Assembly: GCF_024723825.1 (NCBI RefSeq)
Contig: NZ_JANQBQ010000001.1
Coordinates: forward strand, 1,674,001 to 1,738,000
DNA from: Romboutsia lituseburensis
Lineage (GTDB): Bacteria > Bacillota > Clostridia > Peptostreptococcales > Peptostreptococcaceae
Reading direction: 5' to 3'
Length of the DNA: 64,000 bases
Of the stretch, positions 23,261 to 33,132 are shown piece after piece. Positions within the stretch are counted from its first letter, which is position 1. The number at the start of each line of letters is the position of its first letter. Under the pieces are notes generated by a model. It was not told where the DNA came from. It made no database searches and worked only from the letters and a program-made list of their open reading frames with translations. Position numbers and translations under genes: made by a program.

Positions 23261-25750
23261 TTATAATACATTATTCGGGTTAATATCTATTGATACATTA
23301 ACATCCTTATTAAATACAACATCTCTTTTTGTTATACATATATACTTTATTATACCTTTTAATAAATTTATTTCAATATTATCATCTTTAAATAATATCT
23401 GCCATCTATAATTTTGATTAATTTTTGATATAGAACAAGGATTTGGTCCTAATATAAATTCAAAGTTATTTATCCCCCTATTTTGTAAAAGATAAATAAT
23501 TGAATCATACATATTTTGAGCATTTTGTTTTACTAAATTTTCATTTATTCCACTTATAACTACACTTATCATGTTATTAAAAGGAGCATATCCAAATACC
23601 TTTCTTATCTTTATTTCATCATCAAAAAAGCCTTCATAGTCATAATTAATAGCTCTTCTTATAGCATAATGATCCGTATCATATGTCTGTAATATTACAA
23701 TTCCTTCTTTATCAGACCTTCCAGCTCTTCCTGATACTTGAGTTACTAATTGGAATGTGGTTTCAAAGCTTTTAAAATCAGGAAAATTTAATATCATATC
23801 TGCAGATAATATACCTACTAAAGTTACATTTTCAAAGTCCAATCCCTTACTCAGCATCTGTGTTCCTATTAATACTTGAGCTTCTTGGTTTTTAAACTTA
23901 TTTAAAATTTCTTCTAGACTACCTTTTTTAGATGTTGTATCCTTATCCATCCTAAGTACTTTTATATCTTCAAAAATATATTTTAGCTCTTCTTCTATTT
24001 TTTGAGTACCTACCCCAAAAGGCTTAACATAGGTACTACCACAATCAGGGCATTCCTTAGGTATTTCTTTTTCAGATCCGCAATAGTGACATCTACCTAC
24101 ATTATTTCGTTTGTGATAAGTTAATGAAATATCGCAATTATCACACTGGAATACATATCCACACTTTCTACAAGAGACGAAACTCGCATATCCTCTTCTA
24201 TTTAAAAATAGTATTACCTGATTTTTATTTTTAATCGCTTCTTTTATCTCCTGCTGTAATCTAAAACTAAATATACTTTTATTTCCAACATTTAGTTCAT
24301 TTTTCATATCTATAACTTCAATTTTTGGAAGTGGTTTTTTATTTGCTCTTGATTTAATTTCAATTAATTTATATTCATCTTGTTTCGCTTTATAATATTC
24401 GTCTATAGATGGTGTTGCAGAACCTAAAACTAATGAAACATCATTTTTTAAAGCCATATATTTTGCAACTTCTATCGCACTAAATTTAGGATTTTTTTCT
24501 GACTTATATGACGTTTCATGAAACTCATCTATTATAATTACACCCAAACTATTAAATGGTGCAAATAAGGCTGATCTAGCCCCTATTAAAATCCTTACTT
24601 TTCCGACCTTTATAGCTTTATAAACATCATGCTTTTGGCCTTCTGAAAGCTGACTATGAAATACTCCAACAACATCACCAAACCTACTTTTAAATCTATC
24701 TATAGTTTGAGGTGTAAGTGCTATCTCTGGAACTAGAACAATACTATCTAGACCTTGATTTAATGCATAATCTATAACTTCCATATAAACTTCTGTTTTT
24801 CCACTACCTGTCACACCATGTATCATATATGGTTTTTTGTTTTCATCAAACATTTCAGAAGTTATTTTATTTATAGCATATCGTTGTTCTTCATTTAAAT
24901 TTATTTCTTTATAGTTTGATGTATATATACTTTCAGGATTCCTATAATAATCTTCTAGCCTTAATGTGACAAGTTTTTTATCATGAAGTGATGTTATACT
25001 TTTTTTAGATACATTTAAAATTTCCATTGCATCATTTATTTCTACATCTTTATTATATTTTAAAAAATTAACAATTTCTTTTTGCTTGCTACCTAGATTT
25101 ATTTTATTTGATTTTACGTATTCATCAACCTCTTCATCTTCCATAGTTAAGGCCAAGTAACAAACTTTTTTTTCATTTTTGTGATCTTTATACTCCCAAT
25201 GTAAGCTTATTATATTATTCTTATTCATTCTATCTAGTATGTTGTTTATATTAGGAATAAACTTAAGTTTTTCAACTTTTACTTTGCCTTTATTTTTTTC
25301 AATAAGTTCAATAACTTGTTGATACTTTTCATCTAAATTAATAATAAATTCATTTAATTGACTATTATTTAATTTTTTTAAATTATCACTTATTGTTGCT
25401 ACTTTATAATTATTTAATTTATATCCTTTGGGATATATTAAGTTTATACAATCTATATAGGTACACAAATATCTATTTTTCATCCACTTTACTAAATCTA
25501 GCTCTTCATTCCTAAAAATAGGTTCCTCATCTAATACATCAACAATTTCTTTTGTTTTTATGTCCTCTTCTAAATAATTTATTATTTCAAATACAAATGC
25601 TTCAACTGGCTTATTTCCTCTTCCAAATGGAACTAAAACTCTATGTCCTTCTTTTAATTCTTCAATTAAAAATTCAGGAACTTTATATGTAAATAAGTTA
25701 TCTGTATGCACTGTATTGCTTCTAACTATTACTTTTGCATATCTATCCAT
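23261..25750 (-). CDS. priA: Primosomal replication restart helicase PriA
   Basis: Recognises stalled forks and D-loops and reloads the replicative helicase. It has 829 residues. The N-terminal 3'-end-binding domain runs to about 110 and ends near VLVPFGRGNKPVEAFV. The helicase core has GVTGSGKTEVY (Walker A), DEFHETSYK (DExH) and GSATPS. A zinc module carries eight cysteines in CxxC pairs (CRKCGYVFQCDNC ... CHYCG ... CPDC). VSGRAGRS is motif VI. It starts the priA-def-fmt group. Confidence 0.97.
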   Translation of the reverse strand: MDRYAKVIVRSNTVHTDNLFTYKVPEFLIEELKEGHRVLVPFGRGNKPVEAFVFEIINYLEEDIKTKEIVDVLDEEPIFRNEELDLVKWMKNRYLCTYIDCINLIYPKGYKLNNYKVATISDNLKKLNNSQLNEFIINLDEKYQQVIELIEKNKGKVKVEKLKFIPNINNILDRMNKNNIISLHWEYKDHKNEKKVCYLALTMEDEEVDEYVKSNKINLGSKQKEIVNFLKYNKDVEINDAMEILNVSKKSITSLHDKKLVTLRLEDYYRNPESIYTSNYKEINLNEEQRYAINKITSEMFDENKKPYMIHGVTGSGKTEVYMEVIDYALNQGLDSIVLVPEIALTPQTIDRFKSRFGDVVGVFHSQLSEGQKHDVYKAIKVGKVRILIGARSALFAPFNSLGVIIIDEFHETSYKSEKNPKFSAIEVAKYMALKNDVSLVLGSATPSIDEYYKAKQDEYKLIEIKSRANKKPLPKIEVIDMKNELNVGNKSIFSFRLQQEIKEAIKNKNQVILFLNRRGYASFVSCRKCGYVFQCDNCDISLTYHKRNNVGRCHYCGSEKEIPKECPDCGSTYVKPFGVGTQKIEEELKYIFEDIKVLRMDKDTTSKKGSLEEILNKFKNQEAQVLIGTQMLSKGLDFENVTLVGILSADMILNFPDFKSFETTFQLVTQVSGRAGRSDKEGIVILQTYDTDHYAIRRAINYDYEGFFDDEIKIRKVFGYAPFNNMISVVISGINENLVKQNAQNMYDSIIYLLQNRGINNFEFILGPNPCSISKINQNYRWQILFKDDNIEINLLKGIIKYICITKRDVVFNKDVNVSIDINPNNVL

Positions 25751-25863
25751 TATTGTAACCTCGATTTTTAAAGCTGATTTATTCTTTATTTTGAAGTATT
25801 TCCTATTTGACTATGAATTACTCTAAAATAAATTTGATTAAGATTTTAACTATTTGATTTAAT

Positions 25864-25901
25864 AAAAAGTAAGCATCTATTTTAATAGATGCTTACTTTT
25901 T
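25864..25901 (-). terminator. Intrinsic terminator at the end of coaBC
   Basis: Perfect 17-bp stem around AAAAAGTAAGCATCTAT with its complement, overlapping the last codons of coaBC. Flanking A/T tracts would allow function in both directions. Confidence 0.9.
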
Positions 25902-27092
25902 AATTAGTTCATTGACTTTATCTAAAATTACATTTGCTACTTCATCTTTAGTCATTTTTGGATATTCTGTTATATGACCTTCTTTATCTATAATTTTAAC
26001 TATATTAGTGTCTACTCCAAATCCTGCACCTTCTTTAGTTAAATCATTTGCTACTATAAAATCTAAATTTTTCCTTTTGACTTTACCTTTAGCATTTTCT
26101 ATAAGGTCATTAGTCTCAGCTGCAAATCCAACTAATATCTTATCTTTTTTTATCTTACCTATTTCATATGCAATATCTTTATTTCTGTCTAATTCAATAG
26201 ATAAATCATCATCTGTCTTTTTTATTTTTTTATCAGAATAATTTTTAGGCTTATAATCTGCTACAGCTGCACTTTTTATTATGACTTGATTTTCATCCAT
26301 ATTATTAAGCACTGCATTATACATATCTTGAGCACTTTCAATTCTGATAAGTTTTTTTAGATTTTGTGGTGGTGTTAAGTTCGTAGGTCCTGATATTAAA
26401 GTAACTTCAGCTCCTCTTTTTATAGCTTGAGCTGCTATTGAATAGCCCATTTTTCCAGTTGATCTATTACTTATAAATCTCATTGGATCTATGCTTTCCA
26501 TAGTTGGTCCTGCTGTTATTATTATATTTTTACCTTTTAAATCCTGATTTTGAGTTAGTAAATTTACAACTTCATTAACTATAGTTTCTGGAGTTGCTAA
26601 CTTTCCTTTTCCAGTATCTCCACAAGCTAGTCTTCCACTTTCAGGATCAACAAAATTATATCCTAATTCTTTTAATGTACTTATATTTCTTTGAAGAATA
26701 GGATTTTCATACATGTTAGTATTCATAGCAGGAGCTATCAATACCTTTCCTTTAGTAGCCATAACTGTTGTTGTAAGCATATCATCGGCTATACCATTAG
26801 CTATTTTTCCTATTACATTTGCAGTTGCTGGTGCAATTAAGAATACATCTGCCTTTTTAGCTAAAGATATATGTTCTACATCCCAAGTTTTAGAATCTTC
26901 AAACATATCACAAACTACATAGTTTTGACTTAATGATTGAAATGATAAAGGTGCTACAAATTCTGTTGCAGACTTTGTCATTATCACATTAACATTTACA
27001 CCTAGTTTTCTTAATCTACTTATTACATCTAAACATTTGTATACAGCTATTCCACCACTTACACCTATTACAACAGTTTTATCCTTAAACAT
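25893..27092 (-). CDS. coaBC: Bifunctional phosphopantothenoylcysteine decarboxylase/synthetase CoaBC
   Basis: Two steps of coenzyme A synthesis. It has 399 residues. The N-terminal CoaC flavoprotein (about 1-180) has GVSGGIAVYK, the active-site His in WDVEHISLAKKAD, and APAMNTNMYENP. The C-terminal CoaB synthetase (about 185-399) has ITAGPTMESIDPMRFISNRSTGKMG and KIKK with conserved Lys. Together with coaD in this window it covers three CoA steps. It follows rpoZ by 5 nt. Confidence 0.97.
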   Translation of the reverse strand: MFKDKTVVIGVSGGIAVYKCLDVISRLRKLGVNVNVIMTKSATEFVAPLSFQSLSQNYVVCDMFEDSKTWDVEHISLAKKADVFLIAPATANVIGKIANGIADDMLTTTVMATKGKVLIAPAMNTNMYENPILQRNISTLKELGYNFVDPESGRLACGDTGKGKLATPETIVNEVVNLLTQNQDLKGKNIIITAGPTMESIDPMRFISNRSTGKMGYSIAAQAIKRGAEVTLISGPTNLTPPQNLKKLIRIESAQDMYNAVLNNMDENQVIIKSAAVADYKPKNYSDKKIKKTDDDLSIELDRNKDIAYEIGKIKKDKILVGFAAETNDLIENAKGKVKRKNLDFIVANDLTKEGAGFGVDTNIVKIIDKEGHITEYPKMTKDEVANVILDKVNELIKK

Positions 27093-27097
27093 GAGAA

Positions 27098-27364
27098 TTA
27101 CTCCTGTTCTATAGTTTTTTGTTGTTCTTCGTGATGTCTAGCTTCCTCTACATCTATTTCTTCTTGAGTTAATAGTCTATAAGTTATTTTTCCATCAGCA
27201 ACTTCTTGAGTAGCTAAACTAACTGGCTTAGTCTCTTGCTTTTTATTGTAGATATAAAGTTCTGAACCGTCTATTATTTCTCTTGCTCTCTTTGCAACAG
27301 TCCCAACTAAATAGTATCTGTTGTCTATTCTGTCTAATACTTCATTGATTGATGGTTTTAACAT
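27098..27364 (-). CDS. rpoZ: DNA-directed RNA polymerase subunit omega
   Basis: An 88-residue omega subunit that helps assemble and stabilise RNA polymerase. It starts LKPSINEVLDRIDNRYYLV and contains VAKRAREI and the A-x-QEVADGKI region typical of the family. The acidic, Glu/His/Gln-rich tail is variable. It lies 1 nt after gmk in the conserved gmk-rpoZ-coaBC order. Confidence 0.95.
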   Translation of the reverse strand: MLKPSINEVLDRIDNRYYLVGTVAKRAREIIDGSELYIYNKKQETKPVSLATQEVADGKITYRLLTQEEIDVEEARHHEEQQKTIEQE

Positions 27365-27365
27365 A

Positions 27366-27983
27366 TTATAATTCCTCCTTGAATTTTGCTATTATATTAT
27401 TTTTATATCTGCTAACTTTGTTTTTTTCAGATAGTATTATACTCTCAACTTCTTTAGCTGATTTAGCTACATCCTCATTTACTATAAAATAATCATAGTT
27501 AACAATTTGATTTATTTCTTCAAATGCACAACTAAATCTTTTAGTTATTTCTTCTTCTGTTTCTGTTCCTCTTCCAACGATCCTGTTTTTTAATTCATTT
27601 AAAGATGGCGGCAATACAAATATAAATACACCCTCTGGGTAAACTTCTTTTATTTGTCTAGCTCCTTGCATTTCTATCTCTAATATTACATCTTGCCCAT
27701 TTTCTAGGCATTCTATTATAGCAGCTTTTGGAGTTCCATAAAAGTTATCATATATTTGTGCATACTCTAAGAATTCTCCATTTTTTATCATACTTTGGAA
27801 TTTTTCTTTTTCTAAGAAGAAATAATTAACTCCATCAACTTCACCATTTCTTGGTTTTCTAGTAGTTGCCGATACAGATAATTTTATTTGATCATTTTGT
27901 TTTAATAGTTCTTTACATATTGTACCTTTCCCAGCTCCTGACGGTCCTGATACAACTAATAATAGCCCTTTTCTTTTAAGCAT
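27366..27983 (-). CDS. gmk: Guanylate kinase
   Basis: Phosphorylates GMP to GDP. It has 205 residues with the P-loop SGPSGAGKGT (about 11-20), SATTRKPRNGEVDGVNY for GMP binding, and EIEMQGARQIK. The family belongs to core nucleotide metabolism and is a known target of (p)ppGpp in Firmicutes. In many Firmicutes remA lies between yicC and gmk; here the 71-nt gap holds no such gene. Confidence 0.97.
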   Translation of the reverse strand: MLKRKGLLLVVSGPSGAGKGTICKELLKQNDQIKLSVSATTRKPRNGEVDGVNYFFLEKEKFQSMIKNGEFLEYAQIYDNFYGTPKAAIIECLENGQDVILEIEMQGARQIKEVYPEGVFIFVLPPSLNELKNRIVGRGTETEEEITKRFSCAFEEINQIVNYDYFIVNEDVAKSAKEVESIILSEKNKVSRYKNNIIAKFKEEL

Positions 27984-28054
27984 TACTATCTTCCTTTCTC
28001 AATATACAAGTGTTTATCAATGAAATCTATTTATATAGTTTTTGATATTCCATA

Positions 28055-28936
28055 TTATTCTATGTTTTGGATTTGTTCTCTTATTTTTTCTAGTTCAGAC
28101 TTAACTTCAACTACTAAATTCGTTATATTTAAATCCGATGATTTTGAACCGATTGTATTTGTTTCTCTATTCATTTCTTGAATTAAAAAATCTATTTTTC
28201 TACCTATTGATTCATTTTTAACTACAGTATTTTTAAGTTGTTCTATATGACTCTTAAACCTTACTATTTCCTCTGTTATACTACTCTTATCTGCATATAT
28301 AGCAACTTCTTGTGCTAATCTATTTTCATCTACTAAACTTGGATTTTCTAGTATTTCGCTTATTCTTACATTTAATTTTTCTTTATAGTCAATAACAACA
28401 TTATATGAGTATTTTTCAATTTCTTCAATATAATTTTTAAGAAGATCACATCTCATTATAACATCTTCTGCTAATTTTTTACCTTCTTCGCTTCTCATTT
28501 CTTTTAATTTTATTAAAGCTTCTTCTAAAGCACTCTTTAGCATAGACCATAAAAGGTCTTCATCTTCTTCTTTTTCCTCACTTCTTACTACATCAGGGAA
28601 CTTTGCAACATTCATTACACTTATATCATCTACTAAATCAAATTTATCTTTTATTTGTTTTAGTATTCCTACATATTGACTAGCTAATACTTCATCAAGC
28701 TTTAGGTTTGCATCTTCATTTCCTAATACTTCTAACTTTATGTATAAGTCTACTCTTCCTCTTTTTACATAGTCTTTTATTAAGTTTCTTGCTTTATCTT
28801 CTAAAAAAGATATCTTTCTAGGTAAACGAATATTTATATCTGCATACTTATGATTTATAGTTTTACACTCAACTAAAAAATTATAATTATCATTTTTATA
28901 TTCGCCTCTACCAAAGCCAGTCATACTTATAGCCAT
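28055..28936 (-). CDS. YicC/YloC family endoribonuclease
   Basis: A 293-residue member of the YicC family, RNases implicated in mRNA and sRNA turnover (RNase YicC in Escherichia coli, YloC in Bacillus subtilis). It starts with MAISMTGFGRGEY and includes the conserved ECKTINHKYADINIRLPR. The C-terminal DUF1732 block has GRKIDFLIQEMNRETNTIGSKS. The start is the ATG at 28936 after GGAGG; a longer frame would read 30 nt into the end of dapF and lacks family residues. It is 5 nt after dapF. Confidence 0.93.
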   Translation of the reverse strand: MAISMTGFGRGEYKNDNYNFLVECKTINHKYADINIRLPRKISFLEDKARNLIKDYVKRGRVDLYIKLEVLGNEDANLKLDEVLASQYVGILKQIKDKFDLVDDISVMNVAKFPDVVRSEEKEEDEDLLWSMLKSALEEALIKLKEMRSEEGKKLAEDVIMRCDLLKNYIEEIEKYSYNVVIDYKEKLNVRISEILENPSLVDENRLAQEVAIYADKSSITEEIVRFKSHIEQLKNTVVKNESIGRKIDFLIQEMNRETNTIGSKSSDLNITNLVVEVKSELEKIREQIQNIE

Positions 28937-28941
28937 ATTTA

Positions 28942-29775
28942 TTATACCTCCAAAAGTCCTTCGCATATTTTTATAGAAGGCCCTGTCATATAGACAAATT
29001 CATCTTCTATATCTATTTTCACACATCCACCTTGTGATGTTACGTTTACGTTTTTATTAGTTTTTCCTAGATAGTTAGATATTATAGCTGAAGCTGTCAT
29101 ACCCGTACCACATCCTAAAGTATATCCACAACCTCTCTCCCAAGTATCAACAAATATATTATTTTTATCTTTTATTTTTACAAAATTCACATTTGTTCCT
29201 TCAGGAAAAATTTCATGATTTTCTATTAATCTACCGTATTTATTTACTTCGCATAAATTTATATCATCTACAAAAACTACCGTATGTGGTACTCCCATTA
29301 ACATTGAACTTATTTCGAAATTTTTTTCATTAAATTTTAATATTTGTTTTATAAATATTGGTTTATCTGAAATTACAGGAATGTCCTTACATGAAAAACT
29401 TCCATTTCCCATGTTTACTCTTATTGTTTCAATTTCGTTATTTTTCAAATTAATTTTAATATTTTTAATTCCATCTAGTGTTTCTACATCAAAATTATCT
29501 TTACTAACTATATTATTGTCATAAACAAATTTAACAAAACATCTTAAACCATTTCCACACATTGATGCTATAGACCCATCAGAATTATAATATAACATTT
29601 TTATATCTGCTTTGTCTGATTTTTTTACTATTAAAAGGCCATCTGCTCCGACTGAAAATCTTCTATGACATACCTTTCTTGCTAGGTCAGAATAATATTT
29701 TAAGTCATTATTATTAAATCTTTGGTCAATTGCAATAAAATCATTACCTATTCCATGTAACTTCCAAAACTTCAT
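28942..29775 (-). CDS. dapF: Diaminopimelate epimerase
   Basis: Converts LL- to meso-diaminopimelate for lysine and peptidoglycan. It has 277 residues. N-terminal KLHGIGNDFI and the two catalytic cysteines in MCGNGLRC (about residue 75) and GCGTGMT (about 221) are present, as is WERGCGYTLGCG. It is first in a unit running through yicC, gmk, rpoZ and coaBC, and divergent from rqcH. Joining dapF to yicC is not the Bacillus subtilis arrangement. Confidence 0.96.
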   Translation of the reverse strand: MKFWKLHGIGNDFIAIDQRFNNNDLKYYSDLARKVCHRRFSVGADGLLIVKKSDKADIKMLYYNSDGSIASMCGNGLRCFVKFVYDNNIVSKDNFDVETLDGIKNIKINLKNNEIETIRVNMGNGSFSCKDIPVISDKPIFIKQILKFNEKNFEISSMLMGVPHTVVFVDDINLCEVNKYGRLIENHEIFPEGTNVNFVKIKDKNNIFVDTWERGCGYTLGCGTGMTASAIISNYLGKTNKNVNVTSQGGCVKIDIEDEFVYMTGPSIKICEGLLEV

Positions 29776-29965
29776 AATATCGCCCCTTTTAAATTTTAAA
29801 TCTCTAACTTAATATTATACAATATATTACTTAGAAAAGGAAATCATATAATATATAATTTAAAATATTTTTATATATGTATTAGTACTTAATCCTATTC
29901 ACAACACAGATATTATGTGTAATAATTAACTTAAAATGATTTCATCTAAGAAAGGAGCGATTATT

Positions 29966-31738
29966 ATGGCTTTAGATGGTTTAGTTATACATTCTATTGT
30001 AAATGAACTACATTCAAAATTATTAGGTGGTAAAATAGATAAAGTTTATCAGCCTGAAAATGATGAAGTAGTTTTACATATAAGAAATAATAAACAAAAT
30101 TTTAAATTAGTACTAAGTGCTAGTGCCTCTAACCCTAGAGTTTATATAGCTAATGATTATAAGAAAGAAAATCCAATTAATGCACCTATGTTTTGTATGT
30201 TATTTAGAAAACATATTCAAGGCGGAAATATAGTAAATATATCTCAAGTAGGTTTTGAAAGAATTATAAAAATAAGTGTAGAATCTTTTGATGAGCTAAA
30301 GGAAAAAACTACAAAGGATATTATAGTAGAAATTATGGGACGACATAGTAATATTATACTTACGCATTCTTTAGACAATAAAATCATAGATTCAGCTAAA
30401 AGAATTCCACCTAGTATAAGTAGAGTTCGTCAATTATTGCCAGGTTTAACCTATACTTTACCTCCAGAGCAAAACAAATTAAGCCCCCTTAATGATATTT
30501 CTTTACAAGACTTTACAAATACGTTAAAAGATTTTCAAGGAAATATTTTTAAGTCGATTTATTCTAAATTTTTAGGAATTAGCCCAATTATTGCCAAGGA
30601 AATTTGTTTTAGAGCTAAAGTCGATGAAAAAACTGATACTATAAATTGTTCTGATGAAATATTTAGTTTAATATATAGGGAATTTTTAAATTTATTCAAA
30701 GATGTTAAATCAAATAATTATACACCTTGTATGTTTATCGATGAAAGCATTGATAGAGTAATTGACTTTAGCTGTGTTAATATAAATCTTTTTAGCGCAT
30801 TATCATCTGTGAAAGATGATAGCATGTCTAAAATATTAGAAGATTATTATAAAACAAAAGATATTAAGGATAGAATTCACCAACGCTCTTCTGATTTAAG
30901 AAAAAGTATTTCTATTAAGCTAGATAGACTTTATAATAAATTAAAAAAACAAAATGAAGAATTACTTGAATCTGAAAATGCTGACTCATATAAAGTTTAT
31001 GGCGAGCTTATTACATCTTATATATACATGATAGAAAAAGAAATGGAAAGTATAGAAGTTGATAATTTTTATGACCCTGAGTACAAGAGTGTAAAAATTA
31101 AATTAAATAAAAATCTTACTCCTTCTGAAAACGCTCAAAAATATTTCAAAAAATATACTAAAATGAAAACTGCAAAAGTAGAAATAAATAATCAAATAAA
31201 AATTAGCGAAGAAGAAATTCATTACTTAGAAAATATTCTTTTAAGTATCGAAAACTGTGAAAATTTAGCTGAATTGCTAGATATTAGAGAGGAATTAGGT
31301 AAAGTTGGATATTTAAAATCTCAAAATAAGTCAAAAAAAGAAACTAAACTTACTACTAAGCCTCATGAATTTATAAGCTCTGATGGCTTTAAAATATTTG
31401 TTGGTAAAAACAATAAGCAAAATGATCACTTAACATTAAAAGTAGCTGACAACAACGATATATGGCTTCATACAAAAAATATACCTGGATCTCACGTTAT
31501 AATAAAGTGTGAAGGAAAAGAAGTATCTGATGAAACTTTATTTGAAGGAGCTATGCTTGCTGCTTATTTCAGCAAATCAAAAATGTCAGCTCAAGTGCCT
31601 GTTGATTATACAAAGAAAAAAAATATTAAAAAGCCTAATGGTGCAAAACCAGGCATGGTAATATATGAAACTAATAATACTATTTATGTAACACCTACAG
31701 AGGAGTTAGTTGCTAAATTAAAGATGAAGATAAACTAA
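29966..31738 (+). CDS. rqcH: Ribosome-associated quality control protein RqcH (Rqc2/NEMF homologue, FbpA family)
   Basis: Binds 50S subunits carrying stalled peptidyl-tRNA and adds C-terminal alanine tails that mark the peptide for degradation. It has 590 residues. The NFACT-N domain begins MALDGLVIHSIVNEL; a helix-hairpin-helix and long coiled coil occupy the middle (about 280-440); a C-terminal NFACT-R domain contains DIWLHTKNIPGSHVII. It was earlier called a fibronectin-binding protein. The start is the ATG at 29966, 8 nt after AAAGGAG; a frame 10 codons longer begins before this site. Confidence 0.95.
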   Translation: MALDGLVIHSIVNELHSKLLGGKIDKVYQPENDEVVLHIRNNKQNFKLVLSASASNPRVYIANDYKKENPINAPMFCMLFRKHIQGGNIVNISQVGFERIIKISVESFDELKEKTTKDIIVEIMGRHSNIILTHSLDNKIIDSAKRIPPSISRVRQLLPGLTYTLPPEQNKLSPLNDISLQDFTNTLKDFQGNIFKSIYSKFLGISPIIAKEICFRAKVDEKTDTINCSDEIFSLIYREFLNLFKDVKSNNYTPCMFIDESIDRVIDFSCVNINLFSALSSVKDDSMSKILEDYYKTKDIKDRIHQRSSDLRKSISIKLDRLYNKLKKQNEELLESENADSYKVYGELITSYIYMIEKEMESIEVDNFYDPEYKSVKIKLNKNLTPSENAQKYFKKYTKMKTAKVEINNQIKISEEEIHYLENILLSIENCENLAELLDIREELGKVGYLKSQNKSKKETKLTTKPHEFISSDGFKIFVGKNNKQNDHLTLKVADNNDIWLHTKNIPGSHVIIKCEGKEVSDETLFEGAMLAAYFSKSKMSAQVPVDYTKKKNIKKPNGAKPGMVIYETNNTIYVTPTEELVAKLKMKIN

Positions 31739-31745
31739 ACCCATA

Positions 31746-31780
31746 AAAAAACTCTTAATTAAATTAATTAAGAGTTTTTT
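31746..31780. terminator. Bidirectional terminator between rqcH and the BMP lipoprotein gene
   Basis: Perfect 15-bp stem (AAAAAACTCTTAATT and complement) with a 5-nt loop and T runs in both directions, between convergent genes. Confidence 0.93.
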
Positions 31781-31785
31781 ATCAT

Positions 31786-32805
31786 CTATTTAGTTAATTT
31801 TTTATATTCAACTTCATTTTTTGGAACTTTTATTTCTCCATTTTTTATTTTTTCAGATTCTTTTTCTACGATTTTCATTACATTTTCTGGTATATGTTTA
31901 TCTGAATTATCAGCCATTCCAACTGCACCTTCTTTTAATCCATATACTTTTTCAACCCCACCTTTATATTTACCTTCAACTAACTCTTTAGCTAAATCAT
32001 AAGATGCTACATTTAATTTTTTTATAGCTGATGTTATTACATTCTCTGGTGCTAAATCACTTTGGTCTCTATCAGCACCTATCGCTAATTTATTATTTTC
32101 TTTTGCTGCTTCTATAGCTCCTGTTCCAGCATCTCCAGCAGCAGATAATATTAGGTCCACATTTCCTGCATACATTTGCTTAGCAATTGATTTACCTTTA
32201 GCTTGATCACTAAATGAGTTAGCGTATTGCTCACTTACTTTTACATCTTTATTTGCAGATTCTACTCCGTATTTAAATCCATATTGATATTTAACAACAC
32301 CTGGAGCTGGTAATCCGCCTATGAATCCAACATTTTTAGTTTGAGTCATATTTGCTGCTATTATACCTGCTAAATATGCAGCTTCTTGCTCTTTAAAAGT
32401 TACTGGTACTACATTTTCTGGTATTTTATCGTATGTTTCATCCATTAAGGCAAATTTTTGGTCTGGATAACTTCCAGCAGCATCCTTTATAGAATCTTTT
32501 AATTGATATCCAACACCTATTATTAAATCCATATCTTCATCTACTAATGTTTCTATATTTTGTATGTAATCTGATTCTTGTTTAGATTCTAAATACTTTA
32601 CATGTATTCCAAAATCTTTCTCAGCTTTTTTTAATCCTTCCCATGTAGATTGATTGAAAGACTGGTCATTTATACTACCCTCACCTAGTACAATACCTAC
32701 AGAAAGCTTATCTGCACTTTCTTCTTTTTTTGATGAGCATCCTGTTAATAATGATGCCGATAATACTACTGATGCAGTTACTGCCATTAATTTTTTAAAC
32801 TTCAT
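31786..32805 (-). CDS. BMP family ABC transporter substrate-binding lipoprotein
   Basis: A 339-residue extracellular lipoprotein of the basic membrane protein/PnrA family, which binds purine nucleosides for an ABC importer. The signal peptide ends in the lipobox LLTGC (Cys about 23). The mature part has the family residues VGIVLGEGSINDQSFNQSTWEGL, GVGYQ, GFIGGLPAPGV and AAGDAGTGAIEAA. The permease and ATPase genes are not adjacent, so it is an orphan binding protein here. Substrate is inferred from the family. Confidence 0.9.
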   Translation of the reverse strand: MKFKKLMAVTASVVLSASLLTGCSSKKEESADKLSVGIVLGEGSINDQSFNQSTWEGLKKAEKDFGIHVKYLESKQESDYIQNIETLVDEDMDLIIGVGYQLKDSIKDAAGSYPDQKFALMDETYDKIPENVVPVTFKEQEAAYLAGIIAANMTQTKNVGFIGGLPAPGVVKYQYGFKYGVESANKDVKVSEQYANSFSDQAKGKSIAKQMYAGNVDLILSAAGDAGTGAIEAAKENNKLAIGADRDQSDLAPENVITSAIKKLNVASYDLAKELVEGKYKGGVEKVYGLKEGAVGMADNSDKHIPENVMKIVEKESEKIKNGEIKVPKNEVEYKKLTK

Positions 32806-32876
32806 AATTTTCCTCCTATTATGTCATTTATGAACTTTAATTTCAGTTTATTTTTTTTCGTTCGTGACAAATTCTT

Positions 32877-32905
32877 ATTTTACAAGAAATTTTTAAATAT
32901 GTCTA
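32877..32905 (-). promoter_or_regulatory. Candidate sigma-A promoter for the BMP lipoprotein gene
   Basis: On the minus strand TAGACA (32900-32905), 17-nt spacer, TAAAAT (32877-32882). The leader would be about 65 nt. I looked for a purine riboswitch in this leader and did not find one. Confidence 0.45.
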
Positions 32906-33102
32906 CAGTTTTTTATTTAAAAATTTATCTTATTAAATTTTCCCCTTATATTCAATATTTATTCGAAAATACTCTAGAAAAATTTTACTATATTTTTTTC
33001 AGCTAAGTTTCTATTCTAGTTAAATTTATTAATATTTTTTAATTTATACTTTATATAAATTAAAAAATATACCATAATAGGAATTAATTGATTTATTGAA
33101 TA
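32906..33102. other. Gene-free AT-rich stretch
   Basis: No frame with a ribosome-binding site, no hairpin of note and no recognised RNA. It lies between the BMP promoter and the uraA terminator. Confidence 0.6.
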
Positions 33103-33132
33103 AAAAAAGACTTATAAATATAAGTCTTTTTT
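33103..33132 (-). terminator. Intrinsic terminator of pyrR-uraA
   Basis: A 14-bp inverted repeat (AAAAAAGACTTATA and complement) with T tracts, overlapping the uraA stop codon. Confidence 0.88.

Noticed and set aside
28937-28966. Longer YicC start overlapping dapF
   Set aside because: The extra residues are encoded by the end of dapF and the ribosome-binding site, and the conserved MTGFGRG start lies downstream.
32806-32900. Purine riboswitch in the BMP lipoprotein leader
   Set aside because: The leader lacks the conserved purine-aptamer core and loop-loop sequences, and is only about 65 nt from the predicted promoter.
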